Positions 57,501 through 64,000 of a stretch of DNA of 64,000 nt are shown here, one piece after another (position 1 is the first letter of the stretch; each line of letters opens with the position of its first letter). The DNA comes from Macrosoma leucophasiata (taxonomy: Eukaryota > Arthropoda > Insecta > Lepidoptera > Hedylidae). A program made the translations under genes and the position numbers. The notes under the pieces are model-generated. The model was not told where the DNA came from and did no database searches. It saw nothing but the letters and a program-made list of their open reading frames with translations. Location: positions 21,004,501-21,068,500 of the forward strand of contig JAWQUS010000010.1 in assembly GCA_036365455.1 (NCBI GenBank). The letters run 5' to 3'.

Positions 57501-60399
57501 GGGCGGACCACACGGCAGCGTCATTGATCAATGGTGGCTCGCTGGCGACGGGTACATAACAACTAAGGTCTCAGGGGTCAGATCAGGATAGCACATCTGC
57601 ATTTTGTGTTTTTTTGTGTAGATGTCTATAGGCTGCAGTCATAACTTAACATCCATGTGAGCTGCATACTTGTTTGCTATCTATATCTATAGTATACCTG
57701 TGCAGTACTCCGGCTGCTTTATCCTGCTCCATGTCAGGTATCTCCGGACTGTGACCTGCTGCTTTGGACACCAGCAGCACGATGAGACCCCATGCCTGCA
57801 TGTTGTTCTTGCCATTGTAGATTAAGTTTCTGGGAACAAGATGCACTGTTATTGTCACATGGTCAGGACTAGGATGTGAAAGCGAGTTGAGTGAGCTAAA
57901 ACTACCTTGATCAGCAGAAGTGCCGTGAAGAAGCTGAATTCCAACCGTCTGATTCGTAGGTATTCAAATACCGTCCTATGTAATAAGGGAAAAGCTAAAT
58001 CGTTTTCATTCATCTATTTCGTGCGCCAATCTTATGACCTAAAAAGAACCGGATCGCCACTCTTGCTTCTTGCTGAAAACAGGGCTGTCTATCCGGATGA
58101 AATTACAGAAGAAGAGTGCGAGGTATTTTCGGGTTACCTTTGTAATATAATGATCGATGCACATTATTTCCGATCGCAGCTGATATATTTCGTTCTGAGC
58201 TCTCAGGAGTGGCATCGCATCTGCAGATCAAATGTAAAGATCTGTCTGTAAGTTGCAGAGTTCATTGGCCATCTCGGCCAGATCAAGCCAGAGTAGCCAA
58301 ATGCACAGCTGGAGCCGTGGAGAGACGGACGGATATAGATACCTATACCTAGCCTACCTACCGACCTATTTTTGTATGCCTATTGCTTGTATTTTTAAAA
58401 AAAATACTTTAACTATACTTTACTAAAGATATGCCTTTACTGCTCCAGTAAAGGCATATCTTTCATAAATAAAAGTTCTTTGTAGGCACGAAAGCCTAAA
58501 ATGGAAAGAAAAATTTAACCTTGGACGGCTGGGCTAGTTACTTCGCTGTCGCAAGTTCCAATCCACCCGAAGTAAAATTTTGTTTACCATGTTTCCTTTA
58601 AATTCTTTATCAAAGCAGGGCTAAACGCGTGAAACTATAGAATGTGTAAATTACTTGGGAGTTACGTTTGGAACATTATGCCTAACCGATGCGCATGATT
58701 GCCATCGGCAGTCGGCAGGTGATGTAATCGTAGTTTACTGCATATCGTGCGCCCGGCAATGTGTAATTAAGTTTAATACTAAGTCATTTAGCAGATATTA
58801 CCGATTGATGAAGAATAAATTGCTGCGTAGAACCTAGGTAACAAGTTTTTGTTTTTGTAAGAATCCTTAGATTGTCTTTGATTTTTAAATCGCGAAAAGG
58901 ATGATGGTAGGATTTGTACAGAAAAATGAGAAAATGTTACACGATAAAAAAAGTTTTGAAATATTATCTAGGGAACCTAAAGAACAATTTCTGGTACCTT
59001 CTTAAAATATTTTTAACTCTATAGATTTTTTAAGTAGGTACCATTTTTATTCCGGATTGTTCTCCTAATAATATTTTATGACTATTTTAGCTTTAGCGTG
59101 TCCCTTTTTTATTTTTTTCTGTAGATACACATTAATGTATGGACCTTGCTATGATTCTTTGTGCCTTAGTGCTTATGCCCTCCGTGAAAATTTATTATTA
59201 TCTTCATGACAAAATCGTGAAGCATTGATTTTAATTTTAATTCTGTTGTATTCATAATGAAACAGCATTTTCAAGCAGACAGTAGACGTTTCCCATGATG
59301 TAACCTATAAACATCTACCTACATAAAACAAGAGGTATCAATGGGTTGCACTGCCACTTTTTTTTTATTTATTTATTTGAAAAAAAGGATTACCAACTAT
59401 TTATTCACAAAACATTCTCGTTTAAAGAAGCTATAGGTAATACAAAGTAATCTTTATAAATAACTTAAAGGTAAACACAACATTTGCCATAGAACTAAAT
59501 TAATTTAAGAGACGAGTGAGTTAACAAAAAAAATTTTCCAAAGATTATTAGCGGTTTTCAGTTTTGTCTTCAAATAATGAAGACTAACATTATGTAAATC
59601 TAAATCTGGAAATTTGTTTTTTACAAGTAAATTGAAGAATTTACACAAAGACACTACTACTGGAGAATTAGAGCCAAAACAAGTTTATCTATGCATTAAG
59701 TAAATGGAAAATAATTGCATAGACAGTTTCGAAGACACTCTTAGGTTCTGTTTGTTAGTATGCCTTTGGTACATTAACACTTTACTGGAAGATAGAAGTG
59801 CGTAGTATTGTTGAGATCAGGTAATGCGAAATTATCTACGCCCTCGAGTTTAGTCACTGAAGCTCTGCCACCAATGGATTTGAATGATCGTTAGATTTTA
59901 TTGCAATTTTCGCAATAACAATGTTTATGGGTATTAGATGCGTTGTCAGTACTTTTGACCTCTGCCGGTAATTACAGGGCCATTTAATCTGTTCCAACGA
60001 AATGATACCTAATATTGAAAAATAAATTAGACTAATACATTTTCGAGGAAGTAATTAGGTATCAACTAATTAAAAAAAAACTAACTTAGCCGTTTTGAGC
60101 AACGGATGGTTACTGCCGACGAGTTTACGCAAATGCAACGCGACATTCGCAATCTCGTCGCTCAGGACCCATCGCAGGCTCAAGAACGATGTGGGGTAGC
60201 CCACGATCTTCTCAGCCTCACTCACTGCCCTGTTCCAGTCTGGTTTGGTGTTCTGTTGAGTAACCGCCGCTCGCTTTGCACCATCAGTACTAACATCCCG
60301 CGACGCGCAAGGCCCCCAAAGTTTCGCAAGCGAACCACTCGATGGGGTAACTTTCACCAAATCCCAACGCACTACACTCCTCAAACGGCTCAAACTCAT
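35287..60399 (-). CDS. PDSS2: decaprenyl/solanesyl-diphosphate synthase subunit 2 (7 exons, complete)
   Basis: Minus-strand join of 60086-60399, 57698-57829, 57066-57254, 41233-41369, 36443-36603, 35778-35969 and 35287-35439: 425 codons plus TGA, all GT-AG, all phases consistent. Human PDSS2 is about 399 residues. The product pairs with PDSS1 in mitochondria to make the polyprenyl tail of coenzyme Q. Diagnostic segments: SEAEKIVGYPTSFLSLRWVL, GLIVLLVSKAAG, FGNKIALLSGDYLLANS, VLAAGALLGKSC, and a C-terminal SACDVLESFPNCDARTAL. The aspartate-rich DDxxD site of active prenyl synthases is replaced by HKGLVN (residues 167-172), as expected for this non-catalytic partner subunit. The chosen start (MSLSRLRSVV, ATG at 60397-60399) gives a basic amphipathic N-terminus fitting a mitochondrial presequence. 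The gene converges on Tet. Confidence 0.95.
35778..35969 (-). CDS. PDSS2: PDSS2 exon 6
   Basis: 64 codons, phase 0 at both ends (residues 312-375): GYLFGCHLALAWQAFLDLEA, then FTLEARPELYKYIEAGKKSV ending YHA. Corresponds to the YGKHMAMSHK...SAPVVLHQEF region of the human protein. Acceptor ttccag, donor GCG|gtaaga. Confidence 0.92.
36054..36187 (-). pseudogene. decayed tandem duplicate of PDSS2 exon 5
   Basis: On the minus strand this intron-5 segment aligns with exon 5 over nearly its full length. Shared blocks include GGGAGTGCGT at the 5' side, a stretch encoding LAAGGLLGKSC against LAAGALLGKSC in the real exon, FAAHK against LAAHK, and a preserved donor G|gtatac. It is about 127 nt instead of 161, with a frameshift and an in-frame TAG or TGA in each frame of its 5' half, so it cannot replace exon 5. 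Homology continues past the acceptor side (acgcactccc + T-rich), showing a DNA-level tandem duplication, not retroposition. Confidence 0.8.
36188..36440. other. intron 5 spacer with an unrecognised open stretch
   Basis: Lies between exon 5 and its relic. A plus-strand frame (36183-36626) is open here but matches no family I recognise and runs on into the antisense of exon 5. Probably non-coding; it may be leftover sequence from the duplication or an old insertion. Confidence 0.3.
36443..36603 (-). CDS. PDSS2: PDSS2 exon 5
   Basis: Residues 258-311: EWECVVSPLPMAGVAGCARR, then HVLAAGALLGKSCSAALKLA ending PQLQTQ. The GALLGKSC motif matches human HGALLAKSCQAAMELAKH. GC-rich, unlike its intron flanks. 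A decayed copy lies at 36054-36180, within intron 5. Confidence 0.92.
36658..36842 (+). mobile_element. tRNA-like fold-back retroposon, copy III
   Basis: 185 bp between exact 14-bp duplications ACAAGTCTCGTAAC (36644-36657, 36843-36856). It contains a 5'-truncated antisense tRNA-like unit joined at once to a sense copy that lacks its A-box half, then the family tail. It lies 40 bp upstream of PDSS2 exon 5, within intron 4. Confidence 0.8.
36871..37145 (+). mobile_element. GAGCTC-SINE-like repeat
   Basis: Full-length but diverged copy in PDSS2 intron 4, directly downstream of fold-back copy III. Confidence 0.6.
39081..39414 (+). mobile_element. hAT MITE, CAGTG ends, 8-bp duplication
   Basis: Left end CAGTGATTCCCAAAGTGG, right end GTTTGGGAACCTCTG, classic hAT inverted termini. 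Target duplication CTCTAAAA at 39073-39080 and 39415-39422, exact. An internal second copy of the left end (about 39252) follows one half-length, so the element is internally duplicated. Confidence 0.85.
39945..40090. repeat. GC-rich inverted-repeat element
   Basis: Left GTCCGGATTTGGT and right ACCGAATCCGGAC are inverted, with GC-rich text between, in an otherwise AT-rich intron. Possibly a MITE; no clear target duplication. Confidence 0.4.
40880..41152 (+). mobile_element. RTE-like LINE 3' fragment
   Basis: Open frame of 83 codons from [20 protein letters not shown] to YPVRDLA, with a very short ATACATA tail. Confidence 0.7.
41233..41369 (-). CDS. PDSS2: PDSS2 exon 4
   Basis: Residues 212-258: NQELVELMSSAVRDLAEAEF then a polar loop ending PEDQRQPAQ. 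It aligns with the human VVELLASALMDLVQG segment. Acceptor cttacag, donor CAAG|gtatat. Phases connect exons 3 and 5 across introns of 15.7 and 4.6 kb. Confidence 0.88.
41450..42356. mobile_element. palindromic TA-target MITE, copy 4, split by a SINE
   Basis: Left end ACAGTACCCAGTAAG at 41450 and right end TTCTTGTTGGATACTGT near 42352. A GAGCTC-SINE (41986-42262) and other DNA lie between the arms, so the two ends are assigned to one element by inference. Confidence 0.5.
41986..42262 (+). mobile_element. GAGCTC-SINE-like repeat
   Basis: Near full-length, close to the consensus of the other copies; inserted between the arms of palindromic MITE copy 4. The family also leaves short pieces near 7012-7075, 8168-8252, 38336-38430, 41147-41215, 42593-42665, 46680-46735, 50465-50545, 57535-57685 and 59795-59875. 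Confidence 0.65.
42720..42750. repeat. perfect 12-bp-arm hairpin, 7-nt loop
   Basis: AATTAGACCGGA, loop TTGTTTA, exact complement. Confidence 0.7.
42885..43010 (+). mobile_element. second RTE-like LINE family, 3' fragment
   Basis: GACCGCTGAAGGTCCCAGGC, GGATGACGGTGGAACAAGAC, CGTTCGTTGTGGTAATCTTT: uninterrupted at the point where the 33-kb copy holds its second MITE. Confidence 0.5.
43766..44532 (+). repeat. interspersed repeat A, copy 1 (about 770 bp)
   Basis: Starts TCTATACTTATAATAAAACT and holds two (CTGT)n tracts. It is nearly identical to 53969-54746 in the same orientation. The 5' TC after A suggests a Helitron-type end, but no CTRR terminus is seen at the right boundary, where both copies stop being similar just after CTTATGTT. 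A frame of about 73-87 codons (FVQASHKNYWSDYN...) is shared by both copies but resembles no known protein. Confidence 0.7.
44550..45120 (+). mobile_element. non-autonomous Helitron with internal tandem repeats (571 bp)
   Basis: TCTATACAAATAAATAAAAT start after A; CGCGGGCACAGCTAG end before T. Inside, a roughly 105-bp block (CCGATTTTGACGGGACTT ... TCCATACATACATAC) is repeated about three times with (CATA)n spacers, plus a (TGTC)n run near 44662. A second, inverted copy lies at 46801-47115. Confidence 0.7.
45434..45613 (+). mobile_element. tRNA-like fold-back retroposon, copy IV (core inverted)
   Basis: 180 bp between exact 12-bp duplications AGTATCATATTA (45422-45433, 45614-45625). The tRNA-like core is antisense to the tail. 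Read on the minus strand it has a 7-bp acceptor stem GACTTCA/TGAAGTC, D stem GCTC/GAGC, T stem GCGAG/CTCGC with loop TTCGAGT. The anticodon stem is imperfect, so a functional tRNA is unlikely. Confidence 0.8.
46008..46262 (+). mobile_element. GAGCTC-SINE-like repeat, old copy
   Basis: Recognisable from TTAGTGAGATCGAGATTGTA-type start, GCCTCAAGAGTGGTAATACA and GTGAACTGCAAGCTTGTTTG. Confidence 0.4.
46775..47345. mobile_element. palindromic TA-target MITE, copy 5, split by a Helitron
   Basis: Left end ACAGTACCCAGTAAGAAATACTGCATA is cut at 46800 by the inverted Helitron; it resumes at 47116 with TTGAGCCTACGAAAG and ends near GTCGATGTGCCATATTTC. Paralogs read ATTGCACATCGAGCCTAC without interruption. 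Confidence 0.7.
46801..47115 (-). mobile_element. non-autonomous Helitron, inverted copy (315 bp)
   Basis: Reverse complement of the 44.55-kb element without its internal tandem expansion. It begins CTAGCTGTGCCGGCGACTTC after A and ends GTATAGA before T. It splits a palindromic MITE (46775-47345), whose paralogs show the uninterrupted target. Confidence 0.75.
47427..47500 (+). repeat. short repeat shared with 62764-62840
   Basis: Both read TGAATATCCATATGGAAGAT, GACGATGATT, TGCTTCCATG and GATGGCTCCAGTAAAG. No function recognised. Confidence 0.5.
47514..47915. mobile_element. inverted-repeat element of about 400 bp
   Basis: Left arm GATTTGTGTGGTATATTCCC continues with ACGCACCCACAA; the right arm is its complement with one early mismatch. 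Partial pairing (AATAAATACTTACAG...) extends to about 80 bp. No target duplication seen. Confidence 0.6.
48060..48360 (-). mobile_element. hAT-like MITE with 8-bp target duplication (copy 2)
   Basis: Inverted relative of 5796-6088 with the same termini. Exact 8-bp duplication ATAGATGT at 48052-48059 and 48361-48368. 301 bp. Confidence 0.85.
49080..49225 (+). mobile_element. tRNA-derived SINE
   Basis: A box TAGCCTAGTGGTAG with a small duplicated segment, B box GGGTTCGATTCCC, then GGAGATAATGGTGTAAAGTC and CTGGTTCTTTTGGG. Confidence 0.6.
49372..49618 (+). repeat. CAGCAGTGGGACG repeat with ATT tail, copy 1
   Basis: TCGGAGGCCTTATGGACGGT, GGCCACTAACCCGTATCTCC, GGCCTCCCCCCAAAAAGGGG, CGTGCCCAGCAGTGGGACGT and an (ATT)n end. 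A common lepidopteran LINE/SINE 3' region. Confidence 0.6.
49650..49873 (-). mobile_element. GAGCTC-SINE-like repeat, old copy
   Basis: Retains CGCCTTAGGTGTTAGCCTCT, ACAGGGCCATACATTAC and CTAGAGCTTTACCACCAGTA. Confidence 0.4.
51031..51715 (+). mobile_element. RTE-like LINE 3' fragment, longest copy
   Basis: Reaches further into the C-terminal part of the ORF: SRAR-type LAIHHAVLTPSLLCRSESWV, EHESKLNAVEMRSLRKICGV, SLTDRVRNEDVKKRL, then the WFGHIERM block. Two in-frame TGA codons show it is dead. Tail ATACATGCATACATATATAC. Confidence 0.75.
51774..52018. mobile_element. palindromic TA-target MITE, copy 6
   Basis: ACAGTACCCTGCAAGAAATA at the left, TTGTTGGATACTG at the right, inner arms partly complementary. 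About 245 bp, the least interrupted copy besides copy 1. Confidence 0.65.
52235..52325 (-). repeat. fragment of the tRNA-like fold-back family (3' tail)
   Basis: Reverse complement of the family tail: TTTTTCGCAATAACTCATGC, then AGAAATTAAAGAAAAAACGG and AAAGAAAAATTT. The core is missing. Confidence 0.5.
52683..52985 (-). repeat. CAGCAGTGGGACG repeat, copy 2
   Basis: Reverse-strand copy of the 49.4-kb repeat, with (ATA)n at its left end. Confidence 0.6.
53576..53690 (+). repeat. CAGCAGTGGGACG repeat, copy 3 (3' part)
   Basis: CCAACCCGCATTGGAGCAGC to ATGGGACGTGTTGCCATTAT; only the last ~115 bp. Confidence 0.55.
53969..54746 (+). repeat. interspersed repeat A, copy 2 (about 780 bp)
   Basis: Direct repeat of 43766-44532, differing by scattered substitutions and microsatellite length. 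The two copies sit about 10.2 kb apart in PDSS2 intron 3. Confidence 0.7.
54995..55125 (+). mobile_element. degenerate tRNA-derived SINE
   Basis: A-box-like TATGGTCCAGTGGTTG and B-box-like CCGAGTGCGATCACC 55 bp apart, followed by AGAAAAAGCTGTTATAAGAA, resembling SINE bodies. Confidence 0.45.
55200..55350. repeat. diverged copy of the GGGGCCGACCGCC palindromic MITE
   Basis: Contains GGGGCCGACCGCCTACCTCT, AATGCTTCGGTTAGC and AGGCGGTACGAAACTGACAA, shared with 33247-33418. Confidence 0.5.
57066..57254 (-). CDS. PDSS2: PDSS2 exon 3
   Basis: Residues 149-212: QRALAEVTEMIRTSHLVHKG, then MFGNKIALLSGDYLLANS and CSELANLR. This is where active synthases carry the first DDxxD; here it reads HKGLVN, so no Mg-diphosphate site. 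Its donor opens the 15.7-kb intron 3. Confidence 0.93.
57698..57829 (-). CDS. PDSS2: PDSS2 exon 2
   Basis: Residues 105-149: NLIYNGKNNMQAWGLIVLL then VSKAAGHSPEIPDMEQDKAAGVLH. GLIVLLVSKAAG is a core family motif. Acceptor tcccag, donor CACAG|gtatac. Phase 2 in and 2 out match the neighbours. Confidence 0.92.
58425..58463. repeat. perfect 17-bp-arm hairpin, 5-nt loop
   Basis: AAAGATATGCCTTTACT, loop GCTCC, exact complement. In PDSS2 intron 1. Confidence 0.85.
58499..58610 (+). repeat. old copy of the tRNA-like fold-back family
   Basis: ATGGAAAGAAAAATTTAACC on the left, CGCAAGTTCCAATCC (B-box-like) and CCGAAGTAAAATTTTG on the right. Diverged; no target duplication recognised. Confidence 0.5.
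60086..60399 (-). CDS. PDSS2: PDSS2 exon 1, mitochondrial presequence and helix 1
   Basis: Residues 1-105 begin MSLSRLRSVVRWDLVKV, rich in Arg, Ser and Val, as in mitochondrial targeting peptides. The conserved region starts at DWNRAVSEAEKIVGYPTSF and ends HPLLKTAK. The donor is GCTAA|gttagt, leaving AA of a Lys codon. An in-frame ATG 28 codons upstream (60481-60483) would add a hydrophobic Phe-rich segment; the downstream ATG is preferred because it yields a typical presequence. Confidence 0.9.
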
Positions 60400-63300
60400 T
60401 TTCGATGTGATTTTTATTAAACAGAAATACACAGGAAAATCAAAAAATTTCGTAATTGCGAAATTGAAGTTTCGAAAACACAAAACAATTTATTTACACA
60501 GATTTATCCATAGCACAGAACTATTGTGACACAAATGTTGGAGAACGTTAATATCTTAAAGATCACTCGTTGCGAAAACTGAGTTTTATGCAACGTTTAC
60601 ATAAATAAACTTTGTTTCGTAAATATTTTACACGTAAACGATTACAAACGTCCACTTTCTTCGCGCTTAAATGTACACTGATTGATTTACTGAATGAAAT
60701 TAATTATCAGCGAATCAACAAACGTATGACAATCACTTCACTCCTCGGTGAACAGAATGAACGAATATTAGAATGAATTGAACAAGTTCCAAATTGTTTT
60801 TGACATTAGGCTGGGTGCTCACTGAAATAGTAGAATTAAATACATTTTATTCGTGACAATTCGTGCAATTGTTAAAACAAGTTCCGACGTAACTTACGTG
60901 TTCTACATTTTCATTTCGTTCCTGGTGATCTGTTCTTGTAACTGGTAATTCTTCAGTCACATTTGCTTAGGTAGGTATCAACATTTAAAATAAAATGTAT
61001 AGGAAATTAAAAAGAGGCAAATTTTAAATTTTCACCCTAATAAAGATGATTTTGATTTTATTTCGGAAACATTATCACACATCTAAACACGATTGCGTAG
61101 TAAAGAATGAGAGCTGTCAAGTCAGACTGTTCTGTAAATGTATTGTGATACCTGCCATACCTGCACCATTGGAGCACTATTAGACTTTTAGGTCTTTTTT
61201 AAATTATCTTGCTGTATCACAAAATCTTGCTCGTTTATTGTGACTAATATTTAATGTTACTGGTTATTTCTCTTAATAAGGTAAAGTATACTCGTCACGA
61301 TTGGTATGCGGATCGGTGATCGCAGAGGTGTGGCGGGAGTTTTATCGTGGGTTGCTGATGCCCATTCCACGTTATTGTATTAACTAATGACTGCACCAGC
61401 GGAATAATCCTCCCAACTAGTGGGTGGTGGGATAGTTACGTCCCTACATCTAACATTTGATAATGGTGAAGATAATTTTATTAAGTAAGTTTTTATATTG
61501 GCGTGAAATTGAATCCGCGGTTCTTTGAAGCAAGTGGTCGTTATAAAAGAATTGAATCAATTCACCAAAAAAATATTTTTGTAAGGTAGTTAAGCATCTC
61601 AAAATAAGCATCTCACCATGAACAAACTCATAAAAACAAAAGAACACAACGCCTTATCCAAATTTGGTAATCCTTTAGATAACTTTATTTTTAATGTGAA
61701 AGCAAATATTTTTATTCAAATTTATTAAAACAGGATAAAAGTAGTATATTTCAGTAGAAACAAATAGAAATAACTTCCATGTTGGTTACGTATCCGTACG
61801 GTCGGATTTGTGTGTGTACAAAGGGCTTAACTTTAACAAACGAACGAAGGACAGATAATTCTTTAGTGTTACTACTTTCTAAAAAAATCCCAAAAAGTTT
61901 TCCTTACATGATCTCTATACTAATAATAGGTTACGTTAATAATGCAAGTAACGAGTAAGAATATTACATAAGTATTATTTGAATATGGTGAAACAGGTAG
62001 GCGTTAAAATATAGCTTGAACTTTGCTATTTTTATAAGTATGATATCAAAACACGTGTTTACGCAGATTACCTTATTGATGTTTTACACTCTTTGCCTAC
62101 CCCGTAAGGGACTTGGCTTGAAGATACATACATACCTAGTTTATTTCGTATACGGATGTTATTTACGTAATTATGTAGTACCGTTGAAAAAAACATGCCT
62201 TACAAGCCGAACGCTCGTGCCTCTATCGCTTGTTCCGCGCTCTTGCTTTCACGCTCGGCTCAGTAGTAACGTGACATTTTGTCATCGATTCTTAAGACGT
62301 TATCGTGATAATTATTATCAATATTTTTTTAATCGGACGTAATTATCACAATATAACCCCGAATAAAGTTAACATTTATAATAATATTAATGTATATTAA
62401 AATGGAAAGAAAAATTTGACCTAGTTTTAGCCGGATAGAACTGAGTGTAGCCGTACTTCGGATATTAACCGCAACAAATACCTATGAAGAGAGGCTGTAG
62501 AAAACAAAAAAAATGTAAAATCTGGTTTATGAAGTGGCAACACAACAATTTGGTTTTATCCAATCAGAACCACTCAAAACCATTCAATGGTCAATATTGT
62601 TTCGAGCTGACAGATTAATATAGCGCTATTAGTTCATTCACTCAACCACTCAACTCAACTGTCTGTCCACAGAGTACATTTTTTTTTAAATTAATTTATT
62701 CATGACCATAGATGCAGAGTCTTTCAGTCGTATACATATTGAATTTCACATTTCTTTAAATTCATGAATATCCATATGGAAGATGACGATGATTAAATGC
62801 TTCCATGAGGAATATGATGATGGGATGGCTCCAGTAAAGCTATGGGGACTTTACTAGGAGTTTTATGAAGTTTTGGAGGCAATACGAAAAGTCACTTTTC
62901 ACTTCATAATATCACTTTCTTACACTCGTGAACATTATCGAATGCTTTATGATAAAAATCCCACCATTTTTACTCATAAAAACGCGACTATACACAAATT
63001 TCGAAAATAATATCACGCAGCGACACAGCTCTTTTCCGCGTTCCCGCCAAAAAACTGCCCACAGAGTACATTGTGTGCAGTGTTACCAACTGCACCGTAA
63101 TTAACAAAGATCTACCACCTACCGTACGTTTACAACTATGGTAGAAAAAAACACCGTAATCCGCAATAGGTATGAGATCAATTAATAATCATTTGGATAA
63201 ACGATATTAACAAAACTGAAATATATTATGTAGTTGAGTACCTACCTACATACATGTTTTAGGAGTATTAGTAGTATTGCAATAGGGTATTCTCAATAAT

Positions 63301-64000
63301 CTCGCGGTACACTGTATTCCCCACCAATAAATTACCTAGGGAGAACTTGATGGGAGATGAGAGATATTATACGAACATGTTTGGTAGAAGTAGTGTATTT
63401 TAATTTAGATGATTACTCGGAAACGGTGTTATTTTTTTTTTTCACGTGATAGTACTTTATTTTGTCATCTCTTGTGTTATCTAAAGTTTTTAGTTTAAAA
63501 AATGGACAGTGATAATCTCGGACGTCCGTCCGTCGGGTGGCAGAGGGGGGCAGCTGCCCCTCTCTTGAAAACAAAAAGCAGCACTATTTATAGCAGACTG
63601 ACAATAATATGTGCCATAAGAATAAGTACCAACCTGGCTCCTCTACAGCCAATCTGCTCTTCCCTATAGTCAAACGGCCCTAAATGCTAAATCATTGGCT
63701 GGCGACACCCTTGGGGATAATGACAGCGCATCTGAACGAGAAAATAAGCAAATACCCGCTTAAAGAAAAAGTTATTTAAAAAAATCCGGACGAATTGAGC
63801 ACTTTCTTTTATTTTCGAAATCGGTTAAAAACCAAAAGTTCCGAGAGGAATGGATAGTTGTGACTGGCATCGTAAAGGTAATAAAATTAAGGCATTTTCA
63901 TAATATTGACAATAGTTTCAGTGCCGAAAGTAGTGTAATTAAACGCCACCAAGAAAGAAATAAACACGGTAATTTTACCGTATTTCAAATTATAGGTACC
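60400..64000. other. upstream flank of PDSS2
   Basis: Should include the PDSS2 5' UTR and promoter, but no core promoter motif is clear enough to call. Contains a LINE scrap (62080), a short repeat (62764) and a GGGGCAGCTGCCCC palindrome near 63546. No divergent gene recognised. Confidence 0.5.
62080..62135 (+). mobile_element. tiny RTE-like LINE 3' end
   Basis: ACTCTTTGCCTACCCCGTAA then GGGACTTGGCTTGAAGATAC and ATACATAC: only the last ~50 bp of the family. Confidence 0.55.

Larger units (their letters stand above)
57830..60085 (-). other. PDSS2 intron 1
   Basis: 2.3 kb. Contains the 58425 hairpin, an old fold-back copy (58499) and a GAGCTC-SINE scrap (59795-59875). The 114-codon plus-strand frame at 57907 is antisense and unrecognised. 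Confidence 0.7.

Noticed and set aside
60106..60420. 104-codon plus-strand frame
   Set aside because: Antisense of PDSS2 exon 1.
62016..62342. 108-codon plus-strand frame upstream of PDSS2
   Set aside because: It includes a LINE 3' scrap and has no recognisable domain.

Overview
This is an insect nuclear genome window, most likely from a moth or butterfly. It is AT-rich and intron-bearing, and it is packed with small non-autonomous transposons of types common in Lepidoptera: short Helitrons ending in CTAG, tRNA-derived SINEs, RTE-like LINE tails ending in (ATAC)n, and palindromic MITEs. The species cannot be named from the sequence. Two host genes are resolved exon by exon, and they converge on each other.

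(1) 15025-26267, plus strand: the 5-methylcytosine dioxygenase Tet. Eight coding exons join in one continuous frame (1,952 codons plus stop). They contain the cysteine-rich region, both halves of the double-stranded beta-helix domain, the HxD...H iron ligands and the 2-oxoglutarate arginine. The 5' end, with any CXXC exon, lies upstream of the window or is hidden in 1-15 kb. A repeat-poor stretch of about 2.7 kb follows the stop and is probably 3' UTR.

(2) 35287-60399, minus strand: PDSS2, subunit 2 of the mitochondrial polyprenyl-diphosphate synthase that makes the ubiquinone side chain. Seven exons join in one frame (425 codons plus stop). Intron 3 alone is about 15.7 kb and is a transposon graveyard. 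A decayed tandem copy of exon 5 sits between exons 5 and 6.

Between the two genes lies a 5'-truncated non-LTR retrotransposon with an intact 712-codon reverse-transcriptase frame (29426-31564) and a nested pile of DNA elements in an RTE fragment (32.7-33.5 kb).

Layout: 1-15 kb, intron or upstream DNA of Tet with tandem Helitrons and MITEs; 15-26.3 kb, Tet; 26.3-29 kb, Tet 3' UTR; 29-35.3 kb, intergenic with the LINE; 35.3-60.4 kb, PDSS2; 60.4-64 kb, DNA upstream of PDSS2 with no gene recognised.

The most unusual item is a family of tRNA-like fold-back elements (4.8, 10.3, 36.7 and 45.4 kb). They have 12-14 bp target-site duplications like retroposons, yet they are built as inverted repeats around a tRNA-like core whose orientation differs between copies. 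Other notable items are head-to-tail 185-bp Helitron units, several MITEs with exact 8-bp target duplications, a Helitron whose empty site can be read from paralogous MITE copies, and a scatter of near-perfect short-loop hairpins.
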